Made by a program: the position numbers and the translations under genes
DNA from: Spirochaetota bacterium
GTDB taxonomy: Bacteria; Spirochaetota; UBA4802; JAFGJZ01
Length of the DNA: 64,000 nucleotides
NCBI GenBank assembly: GCA_016934935.1
Contig: JAFGRW010000064.1
Coordinates: 1 to 64,000 of the forward strand
Reading direction: 5' to 3'
In this document: in pieces, positions 1-8,089 of the stretch
Layout of the letters: every line of letters starts with the position of its first letter
Numbering within the stretch: the stretch's first letter is position 1
Notes under the pieces: generated by a model
Databases searched by the model: none
Seen by the model: only the letters and a program-made list of their open reading frames with translations
Told to the model about the DNA's origin: nothing

Positions 1-175
1 CTTATCCTTAACTGTAGCCTGATGTGATTTCTGTTCGTCAGACCGGAGATTTGCCTACACCTTCCTTCAGATTCCACCTCGCGATGGTCACCCTTGGTGT
101 TCAGCTATATCTTTCCCACTACCAGGGCAGACTCGGGACTTTAAACCGTTAGATTGCGCCCATGCTGGGTGCCCT
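1..175 (-). mobile_element. Group II intron, 5' end (domain I), runs off the left edge
   Basis: Read on the minus strand from about 175 downward, the sequence resembles the 5' part of bacterial group II introns. It has a CCCAGCATGGGCGC opening, then a 'TTTAAAGTCCCGAG' segment, 'GCGAGGTGGAATCTGAAGG' and 'CCGGTCTGACGAACAGAAAT'. These blocks are recalled from domain I of bacterial retrointrons. The usual GUGYG first bases are not clean here: the five bases before CCCAGC read GGGCA and also form the 3' arm of the adjoining hairpin. The reverse-transcriptase gene, if present, would lie outside the window. A degenerate intron fragment is the main alternative. Confidence 0.65.
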
Positions 176-203
176 AATAGGATGCTCTCATACTATTAGG
201 GCA
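170..203 (-). terminator. 11-bp stem-loop downstream of the GLUG lipoprotein gene
   Basis: TGCCCTAATAG and CTATTAGGGCA form a perfect 11-bp inverted repeat around a 12-nt loop, ten bases past the TAG stop of the lipoprotein gene. There is no long U tract because intron-like sequence begins immediately after the 3' arm. This fits a terminator whose U tract was displaced by intron insertion. Confidence 0.6.
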
Positions 204-213
204 TCTTAACAAA

Positions 214-2604
214 CTACTGATTAAAATCACTGCCCCACAGATTATAAAAGCTCACCGGATATGGATAGTTATCATTTATTGCTGAATTCATCATCCAATC
301 CGCGGAGGCGGGTGTAAAACTCCAACCATCATAAAAATATGAATTGTGCATATTCTCAGTAGTTAAACCTGTAATACCGGTCGGAGATCCAGAACCCGCA
401 GCTTGGTTCCGTCCAGTCTCATCCGTATCCCAGTAGCAACTTTCAAATACGCCAGAACCATGAAAACCAATAAATCCACCTTTAAAAGCAGTAGAGTTTG
501 AGGAACTAACCGATCCAGCAACATAAGCTTGCGAAATTTTCAAATTATTATTATTAATTACGCCTGCAAAACCGCCTCCCGATACCATTCCTTGTACTTC
601 GGTACGCGAATACGCCCGTGTAATTGTTGAATCGCTTGCACATTTTTCCACGATACCAGCGAATCCTCCCGCATTACCATTTGAACTATTTAATCCAACC
701 AGCTTTCCGTAAGTTGCAGTATCGGTAAACGTAATTTTTAGAGGATCTGAACCTCCCTCTCTTATATTACCCACAAAGCCCCCAACATTACCTTCACCAC
801 TAATATTAGCATTACTGTAACAGTTCGCAACTGTTAAATGGGTGTTAGCTCCTCCATTAGTTACAAAACCAAGAAAGCCCCCAACATTATTGTTTCCTTC
901 AATATGGTCGCCTATTACACGCGAATTTTCTATAGTAACTGTAGCTCCTTTTATATTACCGATAAACCCGCCGACATTATTTTTATCCGATGCGGTAACC
1001 GCACCTGTAAAAGATGAGCCGCTAATATTACAACTTGTGGTATTGGTAACATGTCCGGCAAAACCACCTATACCATTATCAATTTCTGCACCTACTGACA
1101 TTTGATATTCTACATCAGCGCGAACCGTGGCGTTTTTAATTGATGCATCAACTGCACTTAACTCATCACCGATAGATCCGGTAAACCCGCCTACAAAGGC
1201 CGCTCCTTTAACAGTGCCAGCTCTAACACTTGTTTTGTTCGCATCACTGCCTATATGGCCCAGATTTTGGCCAACAAAGCCTCCGATATTTGAAACACCG
1301 GTGACTGTATTGAGATTCACATCAAAGGCTCCCCCCGAAGCAATGATATTTTTGTTAATACCGGCAAACCCACCTACATAATTTGTACCAATAACTGAAC
1401 TGTTTGAACCGGTTACCGAACAGTTACCATTAATGAATGCTTCATTTATACCGACAAAACCACCAACATAATCACCCGTAGCTTTAACCTGCTTCCCGTT
1501 TTTTATTGTAACGGAACAATCGTTTATAGCACCACTACTTAGATTTATACCAACCAGCCCACCAGTCCCCTCATCACTAACAACATTAATCGAAACAACA
1601 CTTCTTGAACTCATAATATTATTATTATTTTGCCCAACTAAACCACCAATTGGGTAACCATTATTATATGTACCTTCAATAACAACATCACTTTCACTAT
1701 TTTCTATAATACCACCAGCAGAGTTATACCCCGTAATTCCGCCTATAGAGGCTTTTCCATTAACAGAAATTTCGCCACTCACATCACAGTTCTTAATTAA
1801 TGCCTTATGGCAATACCCCGCGATTGCTCCGGCATATTCCATTGTAAGTGTATTTGATGCAGCAATTTGAAATCCCGTTAGTACAACATCAGTAACTCTT
1901 GTTTCAGCAATTCCATTACCAACATAACCGAAGAGTCCCTTTTCTGTATAATTAGCGGTAATCTTCATATTCTCTATAACATGACCATTTCCGTTAAAGG
2001 TTCCGGTAAAAGGATTTAAATCATCACAAATTGGAACCCATGGGGTATAGGCTCCGGCAAGATCGATATCTTCGACAACCAGATAATCGGCAGAAATATT
2101 ATCTCTTACCGCGTTCAGTTCCTGAGCATTATGTATTAATATATAATCCTTTTCAACGCTATCCGGAATGGCTGATACTCTTACCTCTGGTCCCAGATTA
2201 CCGACATCATCCTGTACTCTTAATAAAAAGGCGTATGTAGTACCATTTGTAAGCCCGTCAATGGTTACCTGTTGTACACCAGGTGCCACGCTTGTTTCCA
2301 ACGAATCGTCAGACTCGTTATATATGTTAATAGTTGTAAAATTATCTGTATCGGGATCGGCCCACACAATTTTGACAAAGCCATCCCCGCTTGTTACACT
2401 ATCAAGTGTCACCTGCAAATTATTTAAGTTATTTACATCTTCAACAGGAGGCTCAGGTGAACTCTTTGAAGCGTCACTGTTTGCCAAATCGAACATATCC
2501 GGGCCATAGCACGAGAAAACAGGAAAGCAAGCGATTAATAACACCATAAAATGCATACAGAAGCCTTTTAAAGGTTCAAATGCTCGCAAAATAATGTTTT
2601 TCAT
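214..2604 (-). CDS. GLUG-repeat surface lipoprotein with fibronectin type III domain
   Basis: This is a 796-residue predicted outer-surface lipoprotein. I chose the ATG at 2604 because a GGAG lies 6 nt upstream and because it gives a normal signal peptide ending in the lipobox FPVFSC. A fibronectin-III-like domain follows (about residues 60-145). The remainder is more than ten degenerate repeats of the GLUG type, with motifs such as GGFVGQN and GGFAGIN spaced every 30-50 residues. The C-terminus carries the CYWDTDETG and GWSF...YP features seen at the ends of GLUG proteins. GLUG repeats occur in adhesin-like beta-helical proteins, so an adhesive or matrix role is plausible but inferred. The gene stands alone with its own terminator. 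Confidence 0.8.
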   Translation of the reverse strand: MKNIILRAFEPLKGFCMHFMVLLIACFPVFSCYGPDMFDLANSDASKSSPEPPVEDVNNLNNLQVTLDSVTSGDGFVKIVWADPDTDNFTTINIYNESDDSLETSVAPGVQQVTIDGLTNGTTYAFLLRVQDDVGNLGPEVRVSAIPDSVEKDYILIHNAQELNAVRDNISADYLVVEDIDLAGAYTPWVPICDDLNPFTGTFNGNGHVIENMKITANYTEKGLFGYVGNGIAETRVTDVVLTGFQIAASNTLTMEYAGAIAGYCHKALIKNCDVSGEISVNGKASIGGITGYNSAGGIIENSESDVVIEGTYNNGYPIGGLVGQNNNNIMSSRSVVSINVVSDEGTGGLVGINLSSGAINDCSVTIKNGKQVKATGDYVGGFVGINEAFINGNCSVTGSNSSVIGTNYVGGFAGINKNIIASGGAFDVNLNTVTGVSNIGGFVGQNLGHIGSDANKTSVRAGTVKGAAFVGGFTGSIGDELSAVDASIKNATVRADVEYQMSVGAEIDNGIGGFAGHVTNTTSCNISGSSFTGAVTASDKNNVGGFIGNIKGATVTIENSRVIGDHIEGNNNVGGFLGFVTNGGANTHLTVANCYSNANISGEGNVGGFVGNIREGGSDPLKITFTDTATYGKLVGLNSSNGNAGGFAGIVEKCASDSTITRAYSRTEVQGMVSGGGFAGVINNNNLKISQAYVAGSVSSSNSTAFKGGFIGFHGSGVFESCYWDTDETGRNQAAGSGSPTGITGLTTENMHNSYFYDGWSFTPASADWMMNSAINDNYPYPVSFYNLWGSDFNQ

Positions 2605-3083
2605 AATACGCTCCAACATATTGTCCAGCATCACTTGTTCAAATATATATCTCGAGACAGGCTCTGCTTATTCTTAAACAGCTTTTAAACTGATACATAT
2701 CATTTTTTATCTACTTATATAATATATTCAAGAAAAAAATATTATTTTATCATTGCAAGCGGTTCTAATATAATAAATATTTTGCATATCAAAAACTATG
2801 ATATTATCAGGGTTCAGAAAATCGGCTGAAATTACAACTTGTATTTGCTAAAATGCTGAAAGTATACAGTTGACAAGCCGTCATAAATCTTTCCATTTGA
2901 TTTATCATAATTTCTTGTACTCACTGACACAAAATAGAATATCAGTTAAACTATCAGACATGATGGAACATGATAATTTTTCTAATTTCCTATAACCAAA
3001 AAAGCCATACTAAAAGAAAATTGTATTTTTTCAGGTGACTGCGGCATAACCATGCAAAAGATATAGAGAGATTATCTACCCGA
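2605..3083. other. Intergenic region, no gene seen
   Basis: About 480 bases of AT-rich DNA lie between the lipoprotein gene and the small membrane protein gene. I see no credible coding frame, tRNA or repeat. A TTGACA occurs on the plus strand at 2872, but no convincing -10 or downstream gene goes with it. Confidence 0.5.
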
Positions 3084-3120
3084 GTTTGGTTATCATATTA
3101 TTTTAATATCCTAACCAAAC
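3084..3120 (-). terminator. Two-tier hairpin at the 3' end of the HXXEE gene
   Basis: GTTTGGTTA (3084-3092) pairs perfectly with TAACCAAAC (3112-3120). Inside, ATATTA pairs with TAATAT around a TTT loop, and a symmetrical 2x2 internal loop separates the two stems. The TAG stop of the neighbouring minus-strand gene lies within the structure. No U tract follows, so termination is likely but not certain. Confidence 0.45.
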
Positions 3121-3605
3121 AATCTTCCAACTGGTTTGCTTAAAGCAATAATTAAAAAGAGAGGCAACCCCCAATATAATAAAGCACATAAAACAGATAG
3201 CCCGGCCGTTTTCATGCCAATGCTTTCGGTCTCTCTAAGTTTTATAACGACCAGTACTCCCAATACAACAAAAACCAGTGAAGAAAAAGTCCCCGGCGAA
3301 ACCTGAAAATTCTTTATTGTGTAAAACAGATGTTCACAAAAATTAATTACACCCCAAAGGGTAATCCCGACCCCGAAAGGAAGCATTCTCTTTTCATTTA
3401 AACTGTAAACAAGAAGCCCGCCCACAAGTACCGGAACAAAAAACACGGCATTATGAAAAAGCCAGCGCGCGTATCCGATATTGGGTATACCCCAGTTCTG
3501 CTGCATAAACAGAGGGAAATTTCCCAATGCCTCCTCTGGAATATGAAAAGCTGTGTAAATAAAAATGGTACAAATAAAAAGAGTCATCAATTTAATTTTG
3601 TGCAT
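3111..3605 (-). CDS. HXXEE-domain integral membrane protein
   Basis: This is a 164-residue protein with four or five hydrophobic segments. The first loop contains FHIPEEA, matching the HxxEE signature that names this family of unknown function, and a later NFCEHLFYT resembles the second conserved His-containing motif. The family's reaction is not known. I start at the ATG at 3605, with GGAG 7 nt upstream; an in-frame GTG directly before it is also possible. The gene stands alone, followed by a strong hairpin. The AraC-type regulator upstream on the same strand might control it, but this is inferred only from adjacency. Confidence 0.7.
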   Translation of the reverse strand: MHKIKLMTLFICTIFIYTAFHIPEEALGNFPLFMQQNWGIPNIGYARWLFHNAVFFVPVLVGGLLVYSLNEKRMLPFGVGITLWGVINFCEHLFYTIKNFQVSPGTFSSLVFVVLGVLVVIKLRETESIGMKTAGLSVLCALLYWGLPLFLIIALSKPVGRLFG

Positions 3606-3783
3606 CACTTAACTCCATTTTTAAATTCCGGCAAAATTTCCGGTAGTTGCACATCATCATATCACAATATTTAATATTGTTTCTACCTGATTTGTAATTC
3701 TGTTACTAAACAAAATTAAAAAATAATTTTTCAAAACACAAGATTTCCAAGGTTTAACTTTAAATACTTTTTCTTAATCTTTT

Positions 3784-4875
3784 TTACTTTTTCTTAATCA
3801 TTTCGCGAAAGTTTGCAGCGGAAGTACCGGTAATTTTTTTAAATGCCGATGAAAAAGCCGAATACGAATTAAAACCAACGGAAAAGGCAATTGAAATTAT
3901 TTCCGCTTGTGGTTCCTCAAACATCAAGCGTTTTGCTTCATTTATTCGAAAACTGTTAATATATCCATTAAAATTATCACCATGCACATCATTGATGTAC
4001 TGTGAAAGCTGGTGGGTGCCTACTCCGGCAATTTTTGAAAGTGCAGCAAGATTCATATCTTCGTTACAATATAAACGCTGATCACACATGATTGTTTGTA
4101 AACGCGATTCCAGTTTTTCTTTATCTACCTTTATTAGAAGATTTTTTAATCGCTTTTTACCTGTTAATGAGCCATACAAAAAGATAAAAAGAAATCGTTG
4201 GTTAAGGAAGTAAACACCAAGAATTATAATGCTGAATATGAAATTGTATGGTTCTGTTTTCAGAAAAAAGCCCCCCAACATATTGAAAAACGAAAACAGA
4301 CCGTTAACCATGAAAACGGTCATTAGCACAATCGCGGATACAACTAAAACTATATTTGATCTGGATTTTTTAAATATAAATCCAATTCGTCTTGTTTTAA
4401 AAAAATAAAGATAAAAAGCCAGAAACAAAAAAATCAGCATATTTACTATAGAAATAGTTACAAATAGGCGAAGCGGAATAAAGCCACTGGCGGACGGGAA
4501 AGTTCTGTTTAGAGCGATTTTTTGATGATCAGGCAAAAGTAGTAAAGGCAAAAGCGCCACGCAGACTGTTATCGAAAAAATAAAACATATAAGATCTTTT
4601 TTTTGAGCCTCCCTGTTTTCTGATACCGCTGTTTTAATATATAAAAAAAACAGCGGTCCAATATTTACAGCAAAAATAATATTGGTAAACAGTAAAAAAG
4701 GGTACTCATGCAAAAAGTCTTTAGTTATGGCAAAAAGATAAAAATTAAGATAGGCAAGTGAAAATATCAAAAGAGACAAAAGCACACTTCGATATGTTCG
4801 CGATTGAAGCAGAATTGTTATTATCTGTAAAATAGCGGCACATGTGGCTAAAACTGTTATAATGTCAGTTAACAT
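3784..4875 (-). CDS. Membrane-anchored AraC-family transcriptional regulator
   Basis: The protein has 363 residues. The N-terminal two thirds is a multi-pass membrane domain with about six or seven hydrophobic helices (residues 5-240). A C-terminal AraC/XylS-type double helix-turn-helix follows (about residues 258-360). It shows the typical LAALSKIAGVGTHQLSQYIN first HTH and the second-HTH signature IISIAFSVGFNSYSAFSSAFKK, which ends in the usual Phe/Tyr-rich FSSAFKKITG. This architecture couples signals at the membrane to DNA binding. Targets are unknown; the only gene immediately downstream on this strand is the HXXEE protein. Confidence 0.85.
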   Translation of the reverse strand: MLTDIITVLATCAAILQIITILLQSRTYRSVLLSLLIFSLAYLNFYLFAITKDFLHEYPFLLFTNIIFAVNIGPLFFLYIKTAVSENREAQKKDLICFIFSITVCVALLPLLLLPDHQKIALNRTFPSASGFIPLRLFVTISIVNMLIFLFLAFYLYFFKTRRIGFIFKKSRSNIVLVVSAIVLMTVFMVNGLFSFFNMLGGFFLKTEPYNFIFSIIILGVYFLNQRFLFIFLYGSLTGKKRLKNLLIKVDKEKLESRLQTIMCDQRLYCNEDMNLAALSKIAGVGTHQLSQYINDVHGDNFNGYINSFRINEAKRLMFEEPQAEIISIAFSVGFNSYSAFSSAFKKITGTSAANFREMIKKK

Positions 4876-5333
4876 ATTATTTTACCGAATTCTTGAATTT
4901 TCTCTAATCATATTGTCGCCATCTTAAAAAATTAAAAATCCAGGTTATTTGTTTAATATCCAGCCTGCTCTAAATCTTCAATATGAACAGCTATTTCTAT
5001 TTTCAAATCACAGTTTTTCCTGTAATAATATAAATGCTAATCGTTTTAAGAGCAATTTATGTAATTTCTAAAAGTCATCGTATGTCAATAGCAAAAACAA
5101 TTAGAAATTGACGAGAAGTGTTCAAATCATCTTTGAAAAACTGACTATTATTGAACGGTAACAACATGGACAACATTGACAACATCAACCTGAAAATAAG
5201 TCTTGACTTTCGCATAAAACAGGGTAGTTTAAAATATATGATTAGCCATTAACTTTCTCGAATTTATGTTGCAATTTTTTTTTGAAAGTCAGCATATTTT
5301 TTATTTTAACAAAGAGGTTTTGAGAAATACACG
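4876..5333. other. Intergenic leader of the Rpn-type gene; degenerate repeat element
   Basis: About 460 bases without a convincing gene. The stretch from 5128 ('TCTTTGAAAAACTGAC ... TTGAACGGTAAC') to 5293 ('TTTTTTTTTGAAAGTCAGC') resembles a diverged copy of the inverted-repeat element found before spoVG and fliW. A short run of CAACAT units occurs at 5160-5190. A possible promoter is listed separately. Confidence 0.4.
5203..5233 (+). promoter_or_regulatory. Possible sigma-70 promoter for the Rpn-type gene
   Basis: TTGACT at 5203-5208 is a good -35. A weak -10-like TAGTTT/TTTAAA lies 16-19 bp downstream. It precedes the start codon by about 100 bases. The -10 match is poor, so this is tentative. 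Confidence 0.3.
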
Positions 5334-6206
5334 ATGGAGAACATAAAGGCATATTCAGATATTGTTGTTAAGTATCTACTAGGTCGCGAAGAAACAAAAG
5401 ATATTCTTATATCATTTATCAACGCTGTAATGGAAGATTCCGGACTGGATTTGATAAGCTCGGTCGAGCTAAAAAACCCATTCAATATACAGGACTTTAC
5501 AGAAGACAAGTTATCGATACTGGACGTCAAAGCTATTGACGAAACTGGCAAAACAATAGATATTGAAATCCAAAGTAGAGGAGACATGTCGTTTGCTAAC
5601 CGGTCCCTCTACTATTGGTCTAAGCTGTACACTAGTCAGATTGCAGAGTCCGAAACATACAAAAGGCTAAAACCTGTCTGTTGTATAAATTTATTAAACT
5701 TTCGGCTACTTGAAGATATTGAAAAGTTCCACAGCTGTTATGTATTAAAAGAAAAGGACGAGCCGGATAAAATATTAACAGATCATCTTATACTGCATTT
5801 TATAGAGTTACCCAAGGTAGGTAAAAACATGGTAAAAACCTCTCTTGAAATGTGGAGTCAGTACTTTATTAATGAAGGCGGAGATAACAATATCATGAAA
5901 ACTTTATTAAAAGACGAACCGATAATCGAAAAGGTTCACAATGAGTTTAAAAAATTTACAGCTGATGAACATCTGCGTGAGATATACGAATCAAGATTAA
6001 AGGCTAAGAGAGACCACGCCTACTTTATGGAAGTAGCAAGAGAAGAAGGTCTAAAAGAAGGTCTTAAAGAAGGTCTAAAAGAAGGTCTCGAGCAGGCAGT
6101 TATCGAAACAGCTCAAAAAATGCTCGCTGACGGCCTTGCCGTTGAAGTAATCTCCAAATACACTGGACTTTCTGTTGAGAAGATAAACTCTCTAAAATTA
6201 AAATGA
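5334..6206 (+). CDS. Rpn-family PD-(D/E)XK nuclease / putative transposase
   Basis: The protein has 290 residues and resembles the Rpn (recombination-promoting nuclease, 'PD-(D/E)XK nuclease family transposase') group. The nuclease core shows ILDVKA (Asp64), then DIEIQ (Glu78, Gln80), the D...ExQ arrangement of these enzymes. Family members cleave DNA and promote RecA-independent recombination in E. coli. The C-terminal 90 residues include four EGLK/EGLE units encoded by near-perfect 12-bp repeats, and a terminal helix ending GLSVEKINSL. This ending closely parallels that of the broken paralogue at 33985-34935. The gene is isolated, typical of mobile accessory genes. Confidence 0.82.
   Translation: MENIKAYSDIVVKYLLGREETKDILISFINAVMEDSGLDLISSVELKNPFNIQDFTEDKLSILDVKAIDETGKTIDIEIQSRGDMSFANRSLYYWSKLYTSQIAESETYKRLKPVCCINLLNFRLLEDIEKFHSCYVLKEKDEPDKILTDHLILHFIELPKVGKNMVKTSLEMWSQYFINEGGDNNIMKTLLKDEPIIEKVHNEFKKFTADEHLREIYESRLKAKRDHAYFMEVAREEGLKEGLKEGLKEGLEQAVIETAQKMLADGLAVEVISKYTGLSVEKINSLKLK
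6045..6092 (+). repeat. Four tandem 12-bp units inside the Rpn-type gene
   Basis: Units at 6045, 6057, 6069 and 6081 are variants of GAAGGTCTAAAA and encode EGLK, EGLK, EGLK and EGLE. Such in-frame repeats near the C-terminus can expand or contract by slippage without breaking the frame. Confidence 0.85.
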
Positions 6207-6236
6207 CCTCTTCCTGCAATTAATAGCAATTTATGG

Positions 6237-6929
6237 CTAACAAACCATCGACTTTACCGTAATTTTCAAAACGTCGTTTAAAACCACAGCTGCCTTTTTG
6301 ACCTCTTCGGTCCAACTGACTGAAGCGTTGTGATCCGCGTTGTCACTTACATAACGAAGCGCGAAGAAGGGAATTTTAATACGGTAAGCCGCCAGTTTGG
6401 CGCAGGCACTGCTTTCCATATCTGTCAGATCAGCACCGAATGTCTCTATCTTGTGACCGATTATCTCTTTATCCGTAATAAACTGATCACCGCTCATCGA
6501 CCTTCCAAAATTATGTGTTAAGCCAAGCTTGTCCATTGCCGCAACGATACGCTCTTCAAGCAGCTTGTCAATTTCAGGAGTGATAACAGGCGTATTCATG
6601 GAATCGTAGGGAGTCACCCCGAATGGAATTCCAAGATGCGTAAGGTCAATATCATGTTCCACAAATTCATGGCATATATAAAGATCACCGACCCTCTGTT
6701 TGCCAAGTCCTCCTGAAGTACCCACGCTCAAAACCGTATCTGCTCCGTTTGCCGCTCGAGCCATCGCGTGAGAAGCAAAGACCTTGCCTATTCCACTGAT
6801 AGTCAGGGTTACCGGAAAAAGTGTCGAGCGGTAATGCATCGGCTCCTTCTTTTCCCATCCCCAGAAAGAGTCGGCCAGAAGCTCATGCGCCTCGGTTTTT
6901 ACTGCAACTATCAGGGCTATTTTTTTCAT
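6237..6929 (-). CDS. mtnN: 5'-methylthioadenosine/S-adenosylhomocysteine nucleosidase-like protein
   Basis: The protein has 230 residues with the purine-nucleosidase fold motifs: an N-terminal Glu13 (in VKTEA), VGTSGGLG, SGDQF, the ribose-binding DMESSA and the catalytic Asp region RYVSDNAD. The family hydrolyses the glycosidic bond of MTA and SAH, releasing adenine. It is the last gene of the polyamine operon, 23 bp after nspC, with an AGGAT ribosome-binding site. The carboxynorspermidine route used by its neighbours does not release MTA, so SAH recycling or another nucleoside may be the true substrate. A related nucleosidase such as futalosine hydrolase is less likely but not excluded. Confidence 0.75.
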   Translation of the reverse strand: MKKIALIVAVKTEAHELLADSFWGWEKKEPMHYRSTLFPVTLTISGIGKVFASHAMARAANGADTVLSVGTSGGLGKQRVGDLYICHEFVEHDIDLTHLGIPFGVTPYDSMNTPVITPEIDKLLEERIVAAMDKLGLTHNFGRSMSGDQFITDKEIIGHKIETFGADLTDMESSACAKLAAYRIKIPFFALRYVSDNADHNASVSWTEEVKKAAVVLNDVLKITVKSMVC

Positions 6930-6952
6930 AAGGTGATCCTGTTCTTTTCTCT

Positions 6953-8089
6953 TTAAGAGAGTCTGTTTTTAAAATTCTGATACCCGAATTTCCTATGATG
7001 AAGAATTTTATCTTCTGCCTCATCGTAATAGATAATATCCGGCAGGGTAAGTCCGTTAAAGGTATTGGTTTTTACCATTGAGTAATGTGCCATATCGGTA
7101 AATATCAGTCTATCCCCTACAGCAAGAGGTTTGTCAAACGAATAATCACCAATAATATCTCCGGCAAGACACGACAGGCCGCCTATGCGGTAACTGTATG
7201 CCTTCTGCTGCGGTTTGCCTGATCCGACTATATGGGGACGATAAGGCATCTCAAGAACATCGGGCATATGAGCTGCTGCCGATGTATCAACAATCACTAT
7301 TTTCATTCCATTATCAACTATATCCAGAACCGTTGCCGCAAGAAAACCGGTATTCATGGCTACCGCTTCACCCGGCTCAAGATAAAATTGTGCGTTATAG
7401 CGTTTTTTAAAATCGTTTAAGGTATTACACAGCAGATCCATATCGTAATCTTTGCGTGTTATATGATGTCCGCCGCCGAAATTAATCCAGCTGCACTGCT
7501 TGAACTGTTCTGAAAACTGTTCATCTGCCGCCCTCAATGTACGAGCAAACGCGTCACTGTTCTTTTCACATAAAGTATGCATATGCAGACCGGTAATGCC
7601 TTCAGGAAGTTTATCCGGCAGATTATCGCTGATTATTCCCAGGCGCGAAAAAGGTGCGCAGGGATCATAAATAGCCACATCAAGCTCCGAATGCCTCGGA
7701 TTTATACGGAGTCCATAATCGATTGCGTCTTTGCGTTCGAATCTTTTATACTGATCCAGCGAATTAAATACTACATGATTCGCGTAACGGCAAATATCTT
7801 CATAATCTTTATCTGAATATCCGGCTGCAAAAGCATGCACCTCTTTTTTAAACTCTTCACGCCCAAGCCTGGCCTCATGCGGTGAGCTGGCGCAGACTCC
7901 GTCCAGGTAATCACGTATATCATCAAAAACCGAATACATGGCAAAACCTTTCAGCGCCAGAAGTATCTTTACACCGGTTCTTTTTTTGACTTCATTTAAT
8001 GTTTCACAGTTTTTTAAAAGACGTCCCCGCTCTACAATAAAGCAGGGAGTCTGAAACTGATTATATTTTTGTACTGTTTGGGCGTCTAT
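6953..8089 (-). CDS. nspC: Carboxynorspermidine decarboxylase, apparent AUA start
   Basis: NspC is a PLP enzyme that decarboxylates carboxy(nor)spermidine to the triamine. The first in-frame ATG (7939) would give only 328 residues and would lose the N-terminal strand and the PLP lysine. The open frame continues upstream without a stop, encoding QTPCFIVE and the Lys47 motif LLALKGFA, directly joined to MYSVF. Starting at the ATA at 8089 gives 378 residues, the usual NspC length as I recall it. That ATA follows an AAGGAG at 8 nt and overlaps the TAG stop of the upstream gene as ATAG. Other recognisable motifs are LDGVCASSPHEARLG, GLHMHTLCE, NFGGGHH and YLEPGEAV. No ATG, GTG or TTG occurs in the missing part. 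Confidence 0.85.
   Translation of the reverse strand: MDAQTVQKYNQFQTPCFIVERGRLLKNCETLNEVKKRTGVKILLALKGFAMYSVFDDIRDYLDGVCASSPHEARLGREEFKKEVHAFAAGYSDKDYEDICRYANHVVFNSLDQYKRFERKDAIDYGLRINPRHSELDVAIYDPCAPFSRLGIISDNLPDKLPEGITGLHMHTLCEKNSDAFARTLRAADEQFSEQFKQCSWINFGGGHHITRKDYDMDLLCNTLNDFKKRYNAQFYLEPGEAVAMNTGFLAATVLDIVDNGMKIVIVDTSAAAHMPDVLEMPYRPHIVGSGKPQQKAYSYRIGGLSCLAGDIIGDYSFDKPLAVGDRLIFTDMAHYSMVKTNTFNGLTLPDIIYYDEAEDKILHHRKFGYQNFKNRLS

Noticed and set aside
842-2509. Several plus-strand open frames
   Set aside because: They are shadows of the repeat-rich GLUG lipoprotein gene, with no ribosome-binding sites or motifs.
5160-5190. CAACAT repeats considered as a small tandem repeat or CRISPR-like feature
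   Set aside because: Only three or four imperfect units over 30 bases, without spacers.
6045-6092. EGLK repeat considered as CRISPR
   Set aside because: Units are contiguous, in frame and part of a protein gene.
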